From NCBI RefSeq assembly GCF_019857225.1, contig NZ_JAFJSY010000027.1:1-64000 (forward strand): a stretch of DNA of 64,000 nucleotides. The letters are read 5' to 3'. Of this stretch, positions 15,456-26,169 are shown piece after piece. Source of the stretch: Streptomyces plumbidurans (GTDB lineage: Bacteria; Actinomycetota; Actinomycetes; Streptomycetales; Streptomycetaceae). Positions within the stretch are counted from its first letter, which is position 1. Each line of letters opens with the position of its first letter. The translations under genes and the position numbers were made by a program. The notes below the pieces were generated by a model. That model saw only the letters and a list, made by a program, of their open reading frames with translations, was not told where the DNA came from and did no database searches.

Positions 15456-16562
15456 ATGTACAAGCTCTTCTTCCGCCTGGTCTTCCGGCGCATGGACCCC
15501 GAGCAGGCGCATTACCTCGCCTTCCGCTGGATCCGCCTCGCCGTCCGCCTCCCCGTGCTGCGCACCTTCGTCGCCGCCGCGCTCGCGCCGCGCCACAAGG
15601 AGTTGCGCACCGAGGCGTTCGGGCTGCGTATGCACGGTCCCTTCGGGCTCGCCGCCGGCTTCGACAAGAACGCGGTCGCCATCGACGGCATGTCGATGCT
15701 GGGCTTCGACCACGTCGAGATCGGCACCGTGACCGGGCAGGCGCAGCCCGGCAACCCCAAGAAGCGGCTGTTCCGGCTCGTGAAGGACCGCGCGCTGATC
15801 AACCGCATGGGCTTCAACAACGAGGGCTCGCTGGCCGTGGCGGCCCGCCTGGCGTCCCGTGAGCCGGTCTTCAGGACAGTCGTGGGCGTCAACATCGGCA
15901 AGACCAAGGTCGTCCCGGAGGACGAGGCCGCCGCGGACTACGTGAAGTCGACCGAGCGCCTGGCGCCGTACGCCGACTACCTGGTCGTGAACGTCTCCTC
16001 GCCGAACACGCCCGGCCTGCGCAATCTGCAGGCCACGGAGGCGCTGCGCCCGCTGCTGAGCGCCGTCCGCGAGGCCGCCGACCGTACGGTGACCGGCCGC
16101 CGCGTCCCGCTGCTGGTGAAGATCGCGCCGGACCTCGCCGACGAGGACGTGGACGCCGTCGCCGACCTCGCTGTGGAACTCGGCCTGGACGGGATCATCG
16201 CCACGAACACCACCATCGCGCGCGAGGGACTCGGTTTGACATCCGAACCTTCCCTCGTCAAGGAGGCCGGCGGACTGTCCGGCGCGCCCCTGAAGGCCCG
16301 CTCCCTGGAGGTGCTGCGTCGCCTCTACGCGCGCGTGGGCGACCGCATCACCCTGGTGGGCGTCGGCGGCATCGAGAACGCCGAGGACGCCTGGCAGCGC
16401 ATCCTGGCCGGCGCCACCCTGGTTCAGGGCTACAGCGCCTTCATCTACGAGGGCCCCTTCTGGGCCCGCGCCGTCCACAAGGGCCTCGCCGCTCGCCTGC
16501 GCACCAGCCCGTACGCCACCCTCGCCGACGCGGTCGGCGCCGACACGAGGAAGTCCGCATGA
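15456..16562 (+). CDS. pyrD: Dihydroorotate dehydrogenase (quinone), class 2
   Basis: 368 residues. It oxidises dihydroorotate to orotate and passes electrons to menaquinone. The N-terminal amphipathic helix that docks to the membrane, [19 protein letters not shown], marks class 2. FMN-binding segments [19 protein letters not shown] and [12 protein letters not shown] are present, and the catalytic Ser lies in [12 protein letters not shown]. It overlaps pyrF by 4 bases. The upstream leader suggests extra control separate from carB. Confidence 0.97.
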   Translation: MYKLFFRLVFRRMDPEQAHYLAFRWIRLAVRLPVLRTFVAAALAPRHKELRTEAFGLRMHGPFGLAAGFDKNAVAIDGMSMLGFDHVEIGTVTGQAQPGNPKKRLFRLVKDRALINRMGFNNEGSLAVAARLASREPVFRTVVGVNIGKTKVVPEDEAAADYVKSTERLAPYADYLVVNVSSPNTPGLRNLQATEALRPLLSAVREAADRTVTGRRVPLLVKIAPDLADEDVDAVADLAVELGLDGIIATNTTIAREGLGLTSEPSLVKEAGGLSGAPLKARSLEVLRRLYARVGDRITLVGVGGIENAEDAWQRILAGATLVQGYSAFIYEGPFWARAVHKGLAARLRTSPYATLADAVGADTRKSA

Positions 16563-17404
16563 CTGTCCTGGAACCCTTCGGCACCCGTCTGCGCCACGCC
16601 ATGGACGAGCGCGGTCCGTTGTGCGTCGGCATCGATCCGCACGCCTCGCTGCTCGCCGAGTGGGGCCTGAACGACGACGTCGCCGGTCTGGAGCGGTTCA
16701 GCCGCACGGTCGTCGAGGCGGTGGCCGACCGGGTCGCCGTGCTGAAGCCGCAGAGCGCGTTCTTCGAGCGCTTCGGGTCGCGCGGCATCGCCGTACTGGA
16801 GAAGACGGTCGAGCAGGCGCGGGCGGCCGGCGCGCTGGTCGTGATGGACGCCAAGCGCGGCGACATCGGCTCGACCATGACCGCGTACGCCGAGACCTTC
16901 CTGCACAAGGACTCCCCGCTCCTCTCGGACGCGCTCACCGTCTCGCCCTACCTCGGCTACGGCTCGCTCTCCCCGGCCGTCGCCCTCGCCCGGGAGAGCG
17001 GCACGGGCCTGTTCGTGCTCGCGCTGACCTCCAACCCGGAGGGCGGCGAGGTACAGCACGCGGTGCGCGCGGACGGGCGCAGCGTCGGAGCGACGATGCT
17101 GGCGCACCTCGCCGCCGAGAACGCGGGCGAGCAGCCGCTGGGCTCCTTCGGGGCGGTCGTCGGCGCCACCCTGGGCGATCTGTCGACGTACGACCTGGAC
17201 ATCAACGGGCCGCTCCTGGCGCCCGGCATCGGCGCCCAGGGAGCCACCGCGGCCGACCTTCCCGGCGTCTTCGGCGCGGCGGTGCGCAATGTGGTGCCGA
17301 ATGTCAGCCGGGGGGTGCTGCGGCACGGTCCGGACGCCGGGGCGCTGCGCTCGGCCGCGGACCGTTTCGCGGAGGAGATCCGGGTCGCCGTCGCGGCCGT
17401 GTGA
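16559..17404 (+). CDS. pyrF: Orotidine 5'-phosphate decarboxylase
   Basis: 281 residues, the long actinobacterial type. It decarboxylates OMP to UMP, completing the pathway. The catalytic Lys is K99 in DAKRGDIGST. The ATG overlaps the pyrD stop. A 10-bp hairpin 7 bases after the stop ends the pyr operon. Confidence 0.97.
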   Translation: MTVLEPFGTRLRHAMDERGPLCVGIDPHASLLAEWGLNDDVAGLERFSRTVVEAVADRVAVLKPQSAFFERFGSRGIAVLEKTVEQARAAGALVVMDAKRGDIGSTMTAYAETFLHKDSPLLSDALTVSPYLGYGSLSPAVALARESGTGLFVLALTSNPEGGEVQHAVRADGRSVGATMLAHLAAENAGEQPLGSFGAVVGATLGDLSTYDLDINGPLLAPGIGAQGATAADLPGVFGAAVRNVVPNVSRGVLRHGPDAGALRSAADRFAEEIRVAVAAV

Positions 17405-17410
17405 GGTCTT

Positions 17411-17436
17411 CGTGACGGCCCTCCGCGGCCGTCACG
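17411..17436 (+). terminator. Terminator of the pyr operon
   Basis: Perfect 10-bp stem CGTGACGGCC with its complement around a 6-base loop, just after pyrF. Confidence 0.8.
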
Positions 17437-17737
17437 ATCGCCCTCGTGGGCGTTCCGGCCGGTCGAGCGAGTCCTCCGACGAGTGGCCGGACGGGTGTTC
17501 TAGGAACCTCTTGAGCCTGGATACATGCTCAAATCCGGGGCAGTATGTCCTCAATGTCCGACCTGGCGGAGGCTGACCAGGACTTTTCCGCTGTTCTCGC
17601 TGACTCTGGCGGACTTGCCCGCTAGTCTCCGACGAGAGTCAACGGGCAAGCGTGTTGCTCGTGGCTCCCCAGGTGTGGGGCGACTAGGTTCCTCACCGGT
17701 CCGTATCCGACAGTTCGACATCCGAGGTGACGTAGGC
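17437..17737 (+). promoter_or_regulatory. Long leader upstream of the sIHF gene
   Basis: About 300 bases without a gene. Two inverted repeats are visible: TTGAGC/GCTCAA near 17511-17533, and CTTGCCCG (17614-17621) with CGGGCAAG (17643-17650) around a 21-base loop that contains a smaller TCTC/GAGA pairing. The promoter could not be placed with confidence. The second hairpin ends 87 bases before the start codon and could affect transcription or RNA stability. Confidence 0.4.
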
Positions 17738-18061
17738 GTGGCTCTTCCGCCCCTTACCCCTGAACAGCGCGCAGCCGCGCTCGAAAAGGCCGCCGCGGCT
17801 CGCCGGGAGCGGGCCGAGGTCAAGAATCGACTCAAGCACTCCGGCGCCTCCCTGCACGAGGTCATCAAGCAGGGCCAGGAGAACGACGTCATCGGCAAGA
17901 TGAAGGTCTCCGCGCTGCTCGAGTCCCTGCCTGGCGTGGGCAAGGTCCGCGCCAAGCAGATCATGGAGCGACTCGGCATCTCCGAGAGCCGCCGTGTGCG
18001 CGGCCTCGGTTCCAACCAGATCGCCTCCCTGGAGCGTGAGTTCGGCAGCACCGGCTCCTGA
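17738..18061 (+). CDS. sihF: Streptomyces integration host factor (sIHF), nucleoid-associated protein
   Basis: 107 residues from the GTG at 17738, exactly the known sIHF length. It is a small basic DNA-binding protein, unrelated to HU/IHF heterodimers, that bends DNA and influences development and antibiotic production. A long N-terminal helix is followed by a helix-two-turns-helix segment, with [20 protein letters not shown] as the DNA-phosphate-binding hairpin-helix-hairpin. The opening [23 protein letters not shown] matches the family only in part before the 20-residue limit quoted here. It precedes gmk, as in other streptomycetes. Confidence 0.95.
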   Translation: MALPPLTPEQRAAALEKAAAARRERAEVKNRLKHSGASLHEVIKQGQENDVIGKMKVSALLESLPGVGKVRAKQIMERLGISESRRVRGLGSNQIASLEREFGSTGS

Positions 18062-18120
18062 GTCCGGGTTCCCGGGACCGGGCGTCCCGGGCACTTGGGG
18101 ATTGCTGGAATAATCGCTGC

Positions 18121-18714
18121 ATGGCTGCAACATCCCGGGGGACGACCCCCGAGCCCCCGGACGCACGTCCGCGGCTGACCGTGCTCTCCGGCCCCTCCGG
18201 GGTCGGCAAGAGCACGGTCGTCGCGCATATGCGCAAGGAACACCCCGAGGTCTGGCTCTCGGTGTCGGCGACGACCCGCAGGCCCCGCCCCGGTGAGAAG
18301 CACGGTGTCCACTACTTCTTCGTCACCGACGAGGAGATGGACAAGCTGATCGCCAACGGCGAGCTGCTGGAGTGGGCGGAGTTCGCGGGCAATCGCTACG
18401 GCACGCCGCGTGCGGCCGTGCTGGAGCACCTGGAGTCCGGCGTGCCGGTCCTGCTGGAGATCGACCTCCAGGGCGCCCGGCAGGTCCGCGAGACCATGCC
18501 CGAGGGCCGGCTGGTGTTCCTGGCTCCGCCCTCCTGGGAGGAGCTGGTGCGCAGGCTCACCGGGCGGGGCACCGAGCCGCCCGAGGTGATCGAGCGCCGC
18601 CTCGACGCGGCGAAGGTCGAGCTGGCGGCCGAGCCCGAGTTCGACGTGACCCTGGTCAACACCTCCGTCGAGGACGTGGCTCGCGAGCTGCTAGCCTTGA
18701 TGGATGTCCTGTGA
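18121..18714 (+). CDS. gmk: Guanylate kinase
   Basis: 197 residues. It phosphorylates GMP to GDP. The P-loop [10 protein letters not shown] is at 23-32, and the GMP-binding [13 protein letters not shown] and the [13 protein letters not shown] region are complete. A TAATCG-like -10 lies only a few bases before the ATG, so a very short leader is possible. rpoZ follows after 53 bases. Confidence 0.97.
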   Translation: MAATSRGTTPEPPDARPRLTVLSGPSGVGKSTVVAHMRKEHPEVWLSVSATTRRPRPGEKHGVHYFFVTDEEMDKLIANGELLEWAEFAGNRYGTPRAAVLEHLESGVPVLLEIDLQGARQVRETMPEGRLVFLAPPSWEELVRRLTGRGTEPPEVIERRLDAAKVELAAEPEFDVTLVNTSVEDVARELLALMDVL

Positions 18715-18767
18715 TCACGAGTGATGTGATCGCAACCGATCTTTTCCCATCCATCGGAAGGTAGAGC

Positions 18768-19040
18768 GTGTCCTCTTCCATCTCCGCGCCCGAGGGCATC
18801 ATCAACCCGCCGATCGACGAGCTCCTCGAGGCCACCGACTCGAAGTACAGCCTCGTGATCTACGCGGCCAAGCGTGCCCGCCAGATCAACGCGTACTACT
18901 CGCAGCTCGGCGAGGGCCTCCTCGAGTACGTCGGTCCGCTCGTCGACACCCACGTCCACGAGAAGCCGCTCTCGATCGCCCTGCGCGAGATCAACGCGGG
19001 TCTGCTGACGTCCGAGGCCATCGAGGGCCCGGCGCAGTAG
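18768..19040 (+). CDS. rpoZ: RNA polymerase omega subunit
   Basis: 90 residues, the normal actinobacterial size. Omega helps fold and dock beta-prime. The conserved core [19 protein letters not shown] and the [12 protein letters not shown] segment are present. The GTG start is preceded by a GGAAGG ribosome-binding site. The gmk-rpoZ-coaBC order is widely conserved. Confidence 0.97.
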   Translation: MSSSISAPEGIINPPIDELLEATDSKYSLVIYAAKRARQINAYYSQLGEGLLEYVGPLVDTHVHEKPLSIALREINAGLLTSEAIEGPAQ

Positions 19041-19065
19041 TACTTTCGTATCGCATTCGGTTTTT

Positions 19066-19100
19066 CCACAGGCCCGGCAGCGCGACTGTCGGGCCTGTGG
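19066..19100 (+). terminator. Terminator after rpoZ
   Basis: A 15-bp stem (CCACAGGCCCGGCAG paired with CTGTCGGGCCTGTGG, one G-U) and 5-base loop, preceded by TTTTT on the 5' side. It lies 25 bases after rpoZ and 41 bases before coaBC. Confidence 0.75.
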
Positions 19101-19140
19101 TGTGTCATGGAGTCCGTACGTCCGACGAAGGGGAGGCCCG

Positions 19141-20343
19141 GTGGACAAGCCGAAGGTCGTGCTGGGAGTCAGCGGTGGGATCGCCGCCTACAAGGCCTGC
19201 GAGCTGCTGCGCAGGCTGACGGAGTCGGGACACGAGGTGCGCGTCGTGCCGACCGCCTCCGCCCTGCACTTCGTGGGCGCCGCGACCTGGTCCGCCCTGT
19301 CCGGCCACCCCGTCTCCACCGAGGTCTGGGACGACGTCCACGAGGTCCCGCACGTCCGCATCGGCCAGCACGCCGATCTGGTCGTCGTCGCTCCGGCGAC
19401 CGCGGACGTCCTCGCGAAGGCCGCCCACGGTCTCGCCGACGACCTGCTCACCAACACGCTCCTGACCGCCCGCTGCCCGGTCGTCTTCGCGCCCGCCATG
19501 CACACGGAGATGTGGGAGCACCCGGCCACCCAGGAGAACGTGGCGACGCTGCGCCGCCGCGGCGCCGTCGTCATCGAACCCGCCGTCGGCCGGCTGACCG
19601 GCGTCGACACCGGCAAGGGCCGGCTGCCCGACCCGGCCGAGATCTACGCCGTCTGCCGCCGCGTGCTCGACCGCGGCGTCACCGAGCCCGACCTCAGAGG
19701 CCGGCACGTCGTCGTGAGCGCGGGCGGCACGCGCGAGCCCCTCGACCCCGTGCGCTTCCTCGGCAACCGCTCCTCCGGCAAGCAGGGCTACGCGCTTGCC
19801 CGCACCGCCGCGGCGCGCGGCGCCCGGGTCACGCTCGTCGCCGCGAACACCGGACTGCCCGACCCGGCGGGCGTGGACGTCGTCCCCGTCGGCACGGCCG
19901 TGCAGCTGCGCGAGGCGGTCCTGAAGGCCGCCGCGGACGCCGACGCCGTCGTCATGGCGGCCGCGGTCGCGGACTTCCGCCCCGCTGCCTATGCGGCCGG
20001 GAAGATCAAGAAGAAGGACGACAAGGAGCCCGACCCGATCGTCCTCGTGCGCAATCCGGACGTCCTCGCGGAGATCTCGGCGGAGCGCGCCAGGGCCGGT
20101 CAGGTGATTGTCGGCTTCGCCGCCGAGACCGACGACGTCCTGGCCAACGGCCGGGCGAAGCTGGAGCGAAAGGGCTGTGACCTTCTGGTGGTGAACGAGG
20201 TGGGGGAGCGCAAGACCTTCGGCTCCGAGGAGAACGAGGCGGTGGTGCTGGGAGCCGACGGCACCGAGACCCCGGTCGCCCACGGCCCCAAGGACCACCT
20301 GGCCGAAACGGTCTGGGACCTGGTGGCGCAGCGCCTGGGCTGA
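19141..20343 (+). CDS. coaBC: Bifunctional phosphopantothenoylcysteine decarboxylase / synthetase
   Basis: 400 residues. The N-terminal flavoprotein (CoaC, to about 185) decarboxylates phosphopantothenoylcysteine; the C-terminal half (CoaB) makes it from phosphopantothenate and cysteine with CTP. GVSGGIAAYKACELLR and PAMHTEMWEHP mark CoaC; SAGGTREPLDPVRFLGNRSSGKQG marks CoaB in part. The GTG at 19141 is the start because GVSGGIAAYK must begin near residue 8; ORF sequence upstream is not conserved-looking. Confidence 0.96.
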   Translation: MDKPKVVLGVSGGIAAYKACELLRRLTESGHEVRVVPTASALHFVGAATWSALSGHPVSTEVWDDVHEVPHVRIGQHADLVVVAPATADVLAKAAHGLADDLLTNTLLTARCPVVFAPAMHTEMWEHPATQENVATLRRRGAVVIEPAVGRLTGVDTGKGRLPDPAEIYAVCRRVLDRGVTEPDLRGRHVVVSAGGTREPLDPVRFLGNRSSGKQGYALARTAAARGARVTLVAANTGLPDPAGVDVVPVGTAVQLREAVLKAAADADAVVMAAAVADFRPAAYAAGKIKKKDDKEPDPIVLVRNPDVLAEISAERARAGQVIVGFAAETDDVLANGRAKLERKGCDLLVVNEVGERKTFGSEENEAVVLGADGTETPVAHGPKDHLAETVWDLVAQRLG

Positions 20344-20378
20344 CCGTTTCAGCCGCCTCCCGGACCTCTCGAACCACT

Positions 20379-20394
20379 GCCACACAGGTGTGGC
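20379..20394. promoter_or_regulatory. Near-palindrome in the metK leader
   Basis: GCCACAC-AG-GTGTGGC, 7-bp arms around 2 bases, lies 190 bases upstream of metK. The short centre suits a protein operator more than an RNA hairpin. The remaining 240-base leader contains no structure I could assign to a known SAM riboswitch class. Confidence 0.35.
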
Positions 20395-20583
20395 GCCCCT
20401 GGCCAAGCGACCAGAGGATTGGGCAGAATGCCCGTGCCCCAGGTCACAGCACTCCCGAGAGGCGAGACAGGGAGGCCGATCGCAGGGCACGACCGATAAA
20501 CTGTTCTCGGACGATGCCGGGCGCAGCCCCCGGGCCCGTCCGCCAATGATCAGCCAGCAGCCGCTGCAACCCCAGGGAGCGTT

Positions 20584-21792
20584 GTGTCCCGTCGCCTGTT
20601 CACCTCGGAGTCCGTGACCGAGGGTCACCCCGACAAGATCGCTGACCAGATCAGCGACACCATTCTCGACGCGCTTCTGCGCGAGGACCCGACCTCCCGG
20701 GTCGCGGTCGAGACCCTGATCACGACCGGCCTGGTCCATGTCGCCGGTGAGGTCACCACCAAGACGTACGCGGACATCGCGACGCTGGTGCGCAACAAGA
20801 TCCTCGAGATCGGCTACGACTCCTCCAAGAAGGGCTTCGACGGCGCCTCCTGCGGTGTCTCGGTGTCCATCGGCGCGCAGTCGCCGGACATCGCCCAGGG
20901 TGTCGACACCGCGTACGAGTCGCGGGTCGAGGGCGACGAGGACGAGCTGGACCGCCAGGGCGCCGGCGACCAGGGCCTGATGTTCGGCTACGCGACGGAC
21001 GAGACGCCCACCCTCATGCCGCTGCCGATCTTCCTGGCGCACCGTCTGTCGAGCCGCCTGTCCGAGGTCCGCAAGAACGGCACCATCCCCTACCTGCGCC
21101 CCGACGGCAAGACGCAGGTCACCATCGAGTACGACGGCGACAAGGCCGTCCGCCTCGACACCGTCGTCGTCTCCTCGCAGCACGCGAGCGACATCGACCT
21201 GGAGTCCCTGCTCGCCCCCGACATCCGCGAGTTCGTGGTGGAGCCGGAGCTGAAGGCGCTCCTGGACGAGGGCATCAAGCTGGACACGGAGAACTACCGC
21301 CTCCTGGTCAACCCCACCGGCCGCTTCGAGATCGGCGGCCCGATGGGCGACGCCGGCCTCACCGGCCGCAAGATCATCATCGACACCTACGGCGGCATGG
21401 CCCGCCACGGCGGCGGCGCCTTCTCCGGCAAGGACCCGTCCAAGGTGGACCGCTCCGCCGCGTACGCGATGCGCTGGGTCGCGAAGAACGTGGTCGCCGC
21501 GGGCCTCGCCTCCCGCTGCGAGGTCCAGGTCGCGTACGCCATCGGCAAGGCCGAGCCGGTCGGTCTCTTCGTCGAGACCTTCGGCACCGCCAAGATCGAC
21601 ACCGAGAAGATCGAGAAGGCCATCGACGAGGTCTTCGACCTCCGCCCGGCCGCGATCATCCGCGACCTCGACCTGCTCCGCCCGATCTACGCCCAGACCG
21701 CGGCCTACGGCCACTTCGGCCGTGAGATCCCCGACTTCACCTGGGAGAACACGGACCGGGTGGACGCCCTGCGCAAGGCCGTGGGTCTGTAG
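20584..21792 (+). CDS. metK: S-adenosylmethionine synthetase
   Basis: 402 residues. It makes SAM from methionine and ATP. The ATP-binding [12 protein letters not shown] and the phosphate loop [19 protein letters not shown] lie in their usual order, and the N-terminal [19 protein letters not shown] is canonical. The GTG start has a GGGAG ribosome-binding site. SAM supply affects sporulation and antibiotic production in streptomycetes. Confidence 0.98.
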   Translation: MSRRLFTSESVTEGHPDKIADQISDTILDALLREDPTSRVAVETLITTGLVHVAGEVTTKTYADIATLVRNKILEIGYDSSKKGFDGASCGVSVSIGAQSPDIAQGVDTAYESRVEGDEDELDRQGAGDQGLMFGYATDETPTLMPLPIFLAHRLSSRLSEVRKNGTIPYLRPDGKTQVTIEYDGDKAVRLDTVVVSSQHASDIDLESLLAPDIREFVVEPELKALLDEGIKLDTENYRLLVNPTGRFEIGGPMGDAGLTGRKIIIDTYGGMARHGGGAFSGKDPSKVDRSAAYAMRWVAKNVVAAGLASRCEVQVAYAIGKAEPVGLFVETFGTAKIDTEKIEKAIDEVFDLRPAAIIRDLDLLRPIYAQTAAYGHFGREIPDFTWENTDRVDALRKAVGL

Positions 21793-21832
21793 TCCCTGCC
21801 GCAAGGCGGTCGGTCCGTAGTTTCTGCGACGT

Positions 21833-21876
21833 GCCGAGAGGCCCGGTTCCCCTTCAGCGGGGAGCCGGGCCTCGGC
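21833..21876 (+). terminator. Terminator after metK
   Basis: Long hairpin of about 18 bp with a 2-base bulge and a 6-base loop (GCCGAG..GCCCGG.TCCCC with its complement), 41 bases after metK. Confidence 0.75.
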
Positions 21877-21958
21877 GCGTTCACGGCAGCGAGCGTCCCG
21901 TCGCCGGTCGGGAACGCGGGCGCGCGGCACTGTCAGTGGGCTTTGCAAGAATGCAGGG

Positions 21959-24112
21959 GTGAGCAGCGAGGACGGGCCGGTGGACGGTGGGGCCGAGGGG
22001 GCGCCGCCCGAGCAGCTTGCGCTGATCCGGGAGAGCGTGCGCAAGGCCCAGGTGCCGAGGGCCAAGCCGCGGACGTGGCGGGGGGCCGCGCTGGCCGAGG
22101 AGCTGCCGGTGGCGCGCGTCCTGGTCGACAAGGGCGTACTGCATCTCGACCGGTACTTCGACTACGCCGTGCCGCAGGAGCTGGACGCCGACGCCCGGCC
22201 CGGGGTACGGGTGCGGGTGCGGTTCGGGGCCGGACGGCACCGGGTGCGCGACGGGCGGCGTGAGGGCGGCGGGCTCATCGACGGGTTCCTCGTCGAGCGG
22301 CTCGCGGAGTCCGACTACTCGGGGCCGCTCGCGGCGCTGGCCCAGGTCGTCTCGCCGGAGCCGGTGCTGAGCGAGGAACTGCTGGGGCTCGCGCGGGCGG
22401 TGGCCGATCGGTACGCGGGCAGCCTCGCCGACGTGCTGCAGCTCGCGGTGCCGCCGCGCAGCGCGCGTGCCGAGCAGCGCCCCTCGCCCGAGCCGCTGCC
22501 GCCGCCGGGGGCGCCCGAGGCGGGGTCCTGGGATCGGTACGAGCGAGGGGCCGGCTTTCTTCAGTCGCTGGCGTCCGGGGGCGCGCCGCGAGCGGTGTGG
22601 AACGCGCTGCCCGGGCCCGAGTGGAGCGACGAGCTGGCGCGTGCCGTGGCCGCGACCCTGGCCTCAGGACGCGGTGCGCTCGTCGTGCTGCCCGACGGTC
22701 GGGCGGTCGCGCGGGTCGACGCCGCGCTGACCGGGCTGCTGGGGGAGGGGCGGCATGCGGTGCTGACCGCGGAGGCCGGACCCGAGAAGCGCTACCGCGA
22801 GTGGCTCGCGGTGCGGCGCGGATCCGTGCGGGCCGTCATCGGGACCCGGGCCGCGATGTTCGCCCCGGTGCAGAACCTCGGCCTCGTCGCCATCTGGGAC
22901 GACGGGGACGACAGCCACAGCGAGCAGCACGCCCCCCAGCCCCATGCGAGAGAGGTGCTGCTGCTGCGGGCGGCGCTCGACAAGTGCGCCTTCCTGCTGG
23001 GGAGCTGGAGCTGCACCGTGGAGGCCGCGCAGCTCGTCGAGAGCGGCTGGGCCCGGCCGCTCGTCGCCGTTCGCGAGCAGGTGCGGGGCGCCGCTCCGCT
23101 GGTCCGGACCGTCGGTGACGGCGACCTCGCCCGGGACGAGGCCGCCCGGGCCGCCCGGCTGCCGACGCTCGCCTGGCAGGCCGTCAGGGAGGGCCTGCGG
23201 CACGGCCCGGTGCTCGTACAGGTCCCGAGGCGGGGCTACGTCCCCCGGATGGCCTGCGCCAACTGCCGAGCTCCCGCGCGCTGTCGGCACTGCTCGGGGC
23301 CGCTTCAGGCGCAGGAGTCGGGGGCAGACCTGCGGTGCGGGTGGTGCGGGCGCGCGGAGGCGGCCTGGCACTGTCCGGAGTGCGGGGCGCACCGGCTGCG
23401 GGCACAGGTCGTGGGGGCGCGGCGGACCGCCGAGGAACTGGGGCGGGCGTTTCCCGCCGTCGCCGTACGGACCTCCGGGCGCGAGCATGTGCTCGACACC
23501 GTGCCGGGCGCGCCCGCGCTGGTCGTGAGCACCCCGGGGGCCGAGCCCGTCGCCGAGGGCGGTTATGCGGCGGCCCTGCTGCTGGACGGCTGGGCCATGC
23601 TCGGACGGCCCGATCTGCGGGCCGGTGAGGACGCGCTGCGCCGATGGATGGCGGCCGCCGCGCTCGTGCGTCCGCAGAGCGCCGGAGGGACCGTGGTCGT
23701 CGTCGCCGAGCCGACACTGCGGCCGGTGCAGGCGCTGGTGCGCTGGGATCCCGTCGGACACGCGGTGCGGGAACTCGCCGAACGGGCCGAGCTGGGCTTC
23801 CCACCGGTGTCCCGGATGGCGGCGGTGTCCGGACCGGGGGAGGCCGTCACCGACTTCCTGCGCACGGTCCAACTGCCGGGCGACGCCGAGGTACTGGGCC
23901 CCGTACCCCTACCGGTCACCACAGCGGGCCGACCTCGTCGGGCGGGCGCGCCACCCCCCGGCGAGCACTGGGAGCGCGCCCTGATCCGGGTACCACCGGG
24001 GAGCGGCGCCGCGCTGGCTTCGGCCCTGAAGTCCGCCCAGGCGGCACGGATGGCGCGGGGGCCGGGGGAGTTGGCGGTGCGGGTGCGGGTTGATCCGCCG
24101 GATATCGGGTGA
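21959..24112 (+). CDS. priA: Primosomal protein N' (PriA-like), helicase motifs degenerate
   Basis: 717 residues. PriA reloads the replisome at stalled forks. The domain order fits: an N-terminal 3'-DNA-binding domain (VARVLVDKGVLHLDRYFDYAVP), a helicase region, and a zinc region with Cys pairs CANC, CRHC, CGWC, CPEC near residues 435-480. The Walker A motif is missing: where GxGKT should be there is SGRGALVVLPDGRAV, and the DEAH box reads WDDGDD. GTRAAMFAP is kept. Actinobacterial PriA proteins are known to lack ATPase motifs, so this is probably a structural primosome factor rather than a helicase. GTG start at 21959. Confidence 0.92.
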   Translation: MSSEDGPVDGGAEGAPPEQLALIRESVRKAQVPRAKPRTWRGAALAEELPVARVLVDKGVLHLDRYFDYAVPQELDADARPGVRVRVRFGAGRHRVRDGRREGGGLIDGFLVERLAESDYSGPLAALAQVVSPEPVLSEELLGLARAVADRYAGSLADVLQLAVPPRSARAEQRPSPEPLPPPGAPEAGSWDRYERGAGFLQSLASGGAPRAVWNALPGPEWSDELARAVAATLASGRGALVVLPDGRAVARVDAALTGLLGEGRHAVLTAEAGPEKRYREWLAVRRGSVRAVIGTRAAMFAPVQNLGLVAIWDDGDDSHSEQHAPQPHAREVLLLRAALDKCAFLLGSWSCTVEAAQLVESGWARPLVAVREQVRGAAPLVRTVGDGDLARDEAARAARLPTLAWQAVREGLRHGPVLVQVPRRGYVPRMACANCRAPARCRHCSGPLQAQESGADLRCGWCGRAEAAWHCPECGAHRLRAQVVGARRTAEELGRAFPAVAVRTSGREHVLDTVPGAPALVVSTPGAEPVAEGGYAAALLLDGWAMLGRPDLRAGEDALRRWMAAAALVRPQSAGGTVVVVAEPTLRPVQALVRWDPVGHAVRELAERAELGFPPVSRMAAVSGPGEAVTDFLRTVQLPGDAEVLGPVPLPVTTAGRPRRAGAPPPGEHWERALIRVPPGSGAALASALKSAQAARMARGPGELAVRVRVDPPDIG

Positions 24113-24240
24113 AGTTGCCGCGGGGGAGTTCGCGGTGCGCGTGTGGTTGATCTGCCCGGCAGCGGTTGAGCCGGCTCCGGCACCCGGCGCCCCCAACCCG
24201 GCACCCGCGACCCGGCGCGCAAGCGCCCCGCCTCACGCAT

Positions 24241-24271
24241 CTGCCCTCCCAGCGCCGTGCCGGGAGGGCAG
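24241..24271. terminator. Bidirectional terminator between priA and the HTH gene
   Basis: CTGCCCTCCC (24241-24250) pairs over 10 bp with GGGAGGGCAG (24262-24271) around an 11-base loop. It sits between converging genes. Confidence 0.7.
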
Positions 24272-24286
24272 GGGAGAGGAGGTGGC

Positions 24287-24928
<642 letters not shown>

Positions 24929-25098
24929 TCACGGTCAGGGGGCGTAGGGGCATATGCATACGCCCCCGGAGGCGGTCGCGCGCCGCGGACCTCGACCGAT
25001 TCCCGCCCGTCCGCGCACACCGACGCGGCACCGTCCGGCCACGGTCATAGACTTGCATGTCGCCGCAACAGCCCCCGCCCGAGAGGCCCCGCCCACCC

Positions 25099-26031
25099 AT
25101 GAAGCTCGTCTTCGCCGGTACCCCCGAGGTCGCCGTTCCCGCCCTGGACGCCCTCATCTCCTCCGGGCGGCACGAGGTGGCCGCCGTCGTCACGCGCCCC
25201 GACGCACCCGCCGGCCGCGGCCGCAGGCTCGTCGCCTCACCGGTGGCGCAGCGGGCGCAGGACGCGGGCATCGAGGTGCTGAAGCCGCTCAGGCCGAAGG
25301 AGCCCGAATTCCTGGAGCGGCTGCGGGAGATCGGGCCGGACTGTTGTCCCGTCGTCGCCTACGGCGCGCTGCTGCCCCGCGTCGCCCTCGACATCCCCGC
25401 CCACGGCTGGGTCAATCTGCACTTCTCGCTGCTGCCCGCCTGGCGCGGTGCCGCGCCGGTGCAGCACTCGATCATGGCCGGCGACGAGCTGACGGGCGCG
25501 TCCACCTTCCTCATCGAGGAGGGACTCGACTCCGGACCCGTGTACGGCACGGTCACCGAAACGATCCGCCCGACCGACACCAGCGGCGACCTGCTGACCC
25601 GACTCGCCTTCGCCGGCGCCGGGTTGCTCGCCGCCACCATGGACGGCATCGAGGACGGCACCCTGAAGGCGCTGCCGCAGCCCGCCGAGGGCATCACCAT
25701 GGCGCCGAAGATCACCGTCGAGGACGCCCGGGTGGACTGGGCCACCCCGGCGCTCAGGGTCGACCGGGTGGTGCGCGGCTGCACCCCGGCGCCCGGCGCC
25801 TGGACCACCTTCCGGGGCGAGCGGCTCAAGCTCATCCAGGTCACGCCCGTGCCGGACCGCACCGACCTCGGGCCGGCGCAGCTGGCCGTGGGCAAGAACA
25901 GCGTGCACGCGGGCACCGGTTCGTACGCCGTCGAGCTGCTGTGGGTGCAGGCCCAGGGCAAGAAGCCGATGCGGGCTGCGGACTGGGCGCGCGGCGCGCG
26001 CATCACCGACGGGGAGACGCTCGGCGAGTAG
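25099..26031 (+). CDS. fmt: Methionyl-tRNA formyltransferase
   Basis: 310 residues. It formylates initiator Met-tRNA with 10-formyl-tetrahydrofolate. [16 protein letters not shown] at the start and [18 protein letters not shown] near residue 110-128 are the catalytic signatures. The C-terminal tRNA-binding domain covers about 205-310. The ATG at 25099 is chosen over an in-frame ATG at 25057 because the Pro-rich extension is not part of the family. rsmB follows. Confidence 0.97.
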   Translation: MKLVFAGTPEVAVPALDALISSGRHEVAAVVTRPDAPAGRGRRLVASPVAQRAQDAGIEVLKPLRPKEPEFLERLREIGPDCCPVVAYGALLPRVALDIPAHGWVNLHFSLLPAWRGAAPVQHSIMAGDELTGASTFLIEEGLDSGPVYGTVTETIRPTDTSGDLLTRLAFAGAGLLAATMDGIEDGTLKALPQPAEGITMAPKITVEDARVDWATPALRVDRVVRGCTPAPGAWTTFRGERLKLIQVTPVPDRTDLGPAQLAVGKNSVHAGTGSYAVELLWVQAQGKKPMRAADWARGARITDGETLGE

Positions 26032-26169
26032 CGGCGCGAGAGCGCCGGACACGGGAACCACGAGCGGGAGACGCCCGTACGACGAGCAGCGGTACCGGCA
26101 CGACGTGCGGGTCATGGCGGGACGTACCCTTGGTGCGTATCTCTCTCAGACTTCCGGAGCACCTTTTTC

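Noticed and set aside
20344-20583. Possible SAM riboswitch before metK
   Set aside because: GGTCAC and GGCACGACC segments vaguely recall SAM-IV, but the expected core helices and pseudoknot could not be drawn.
19105-22131. 1008-residue antisense frame across coaBC and metK
   Set aside because: It spans two well-supported genes and their terminators; composition is that of a shadow frame.
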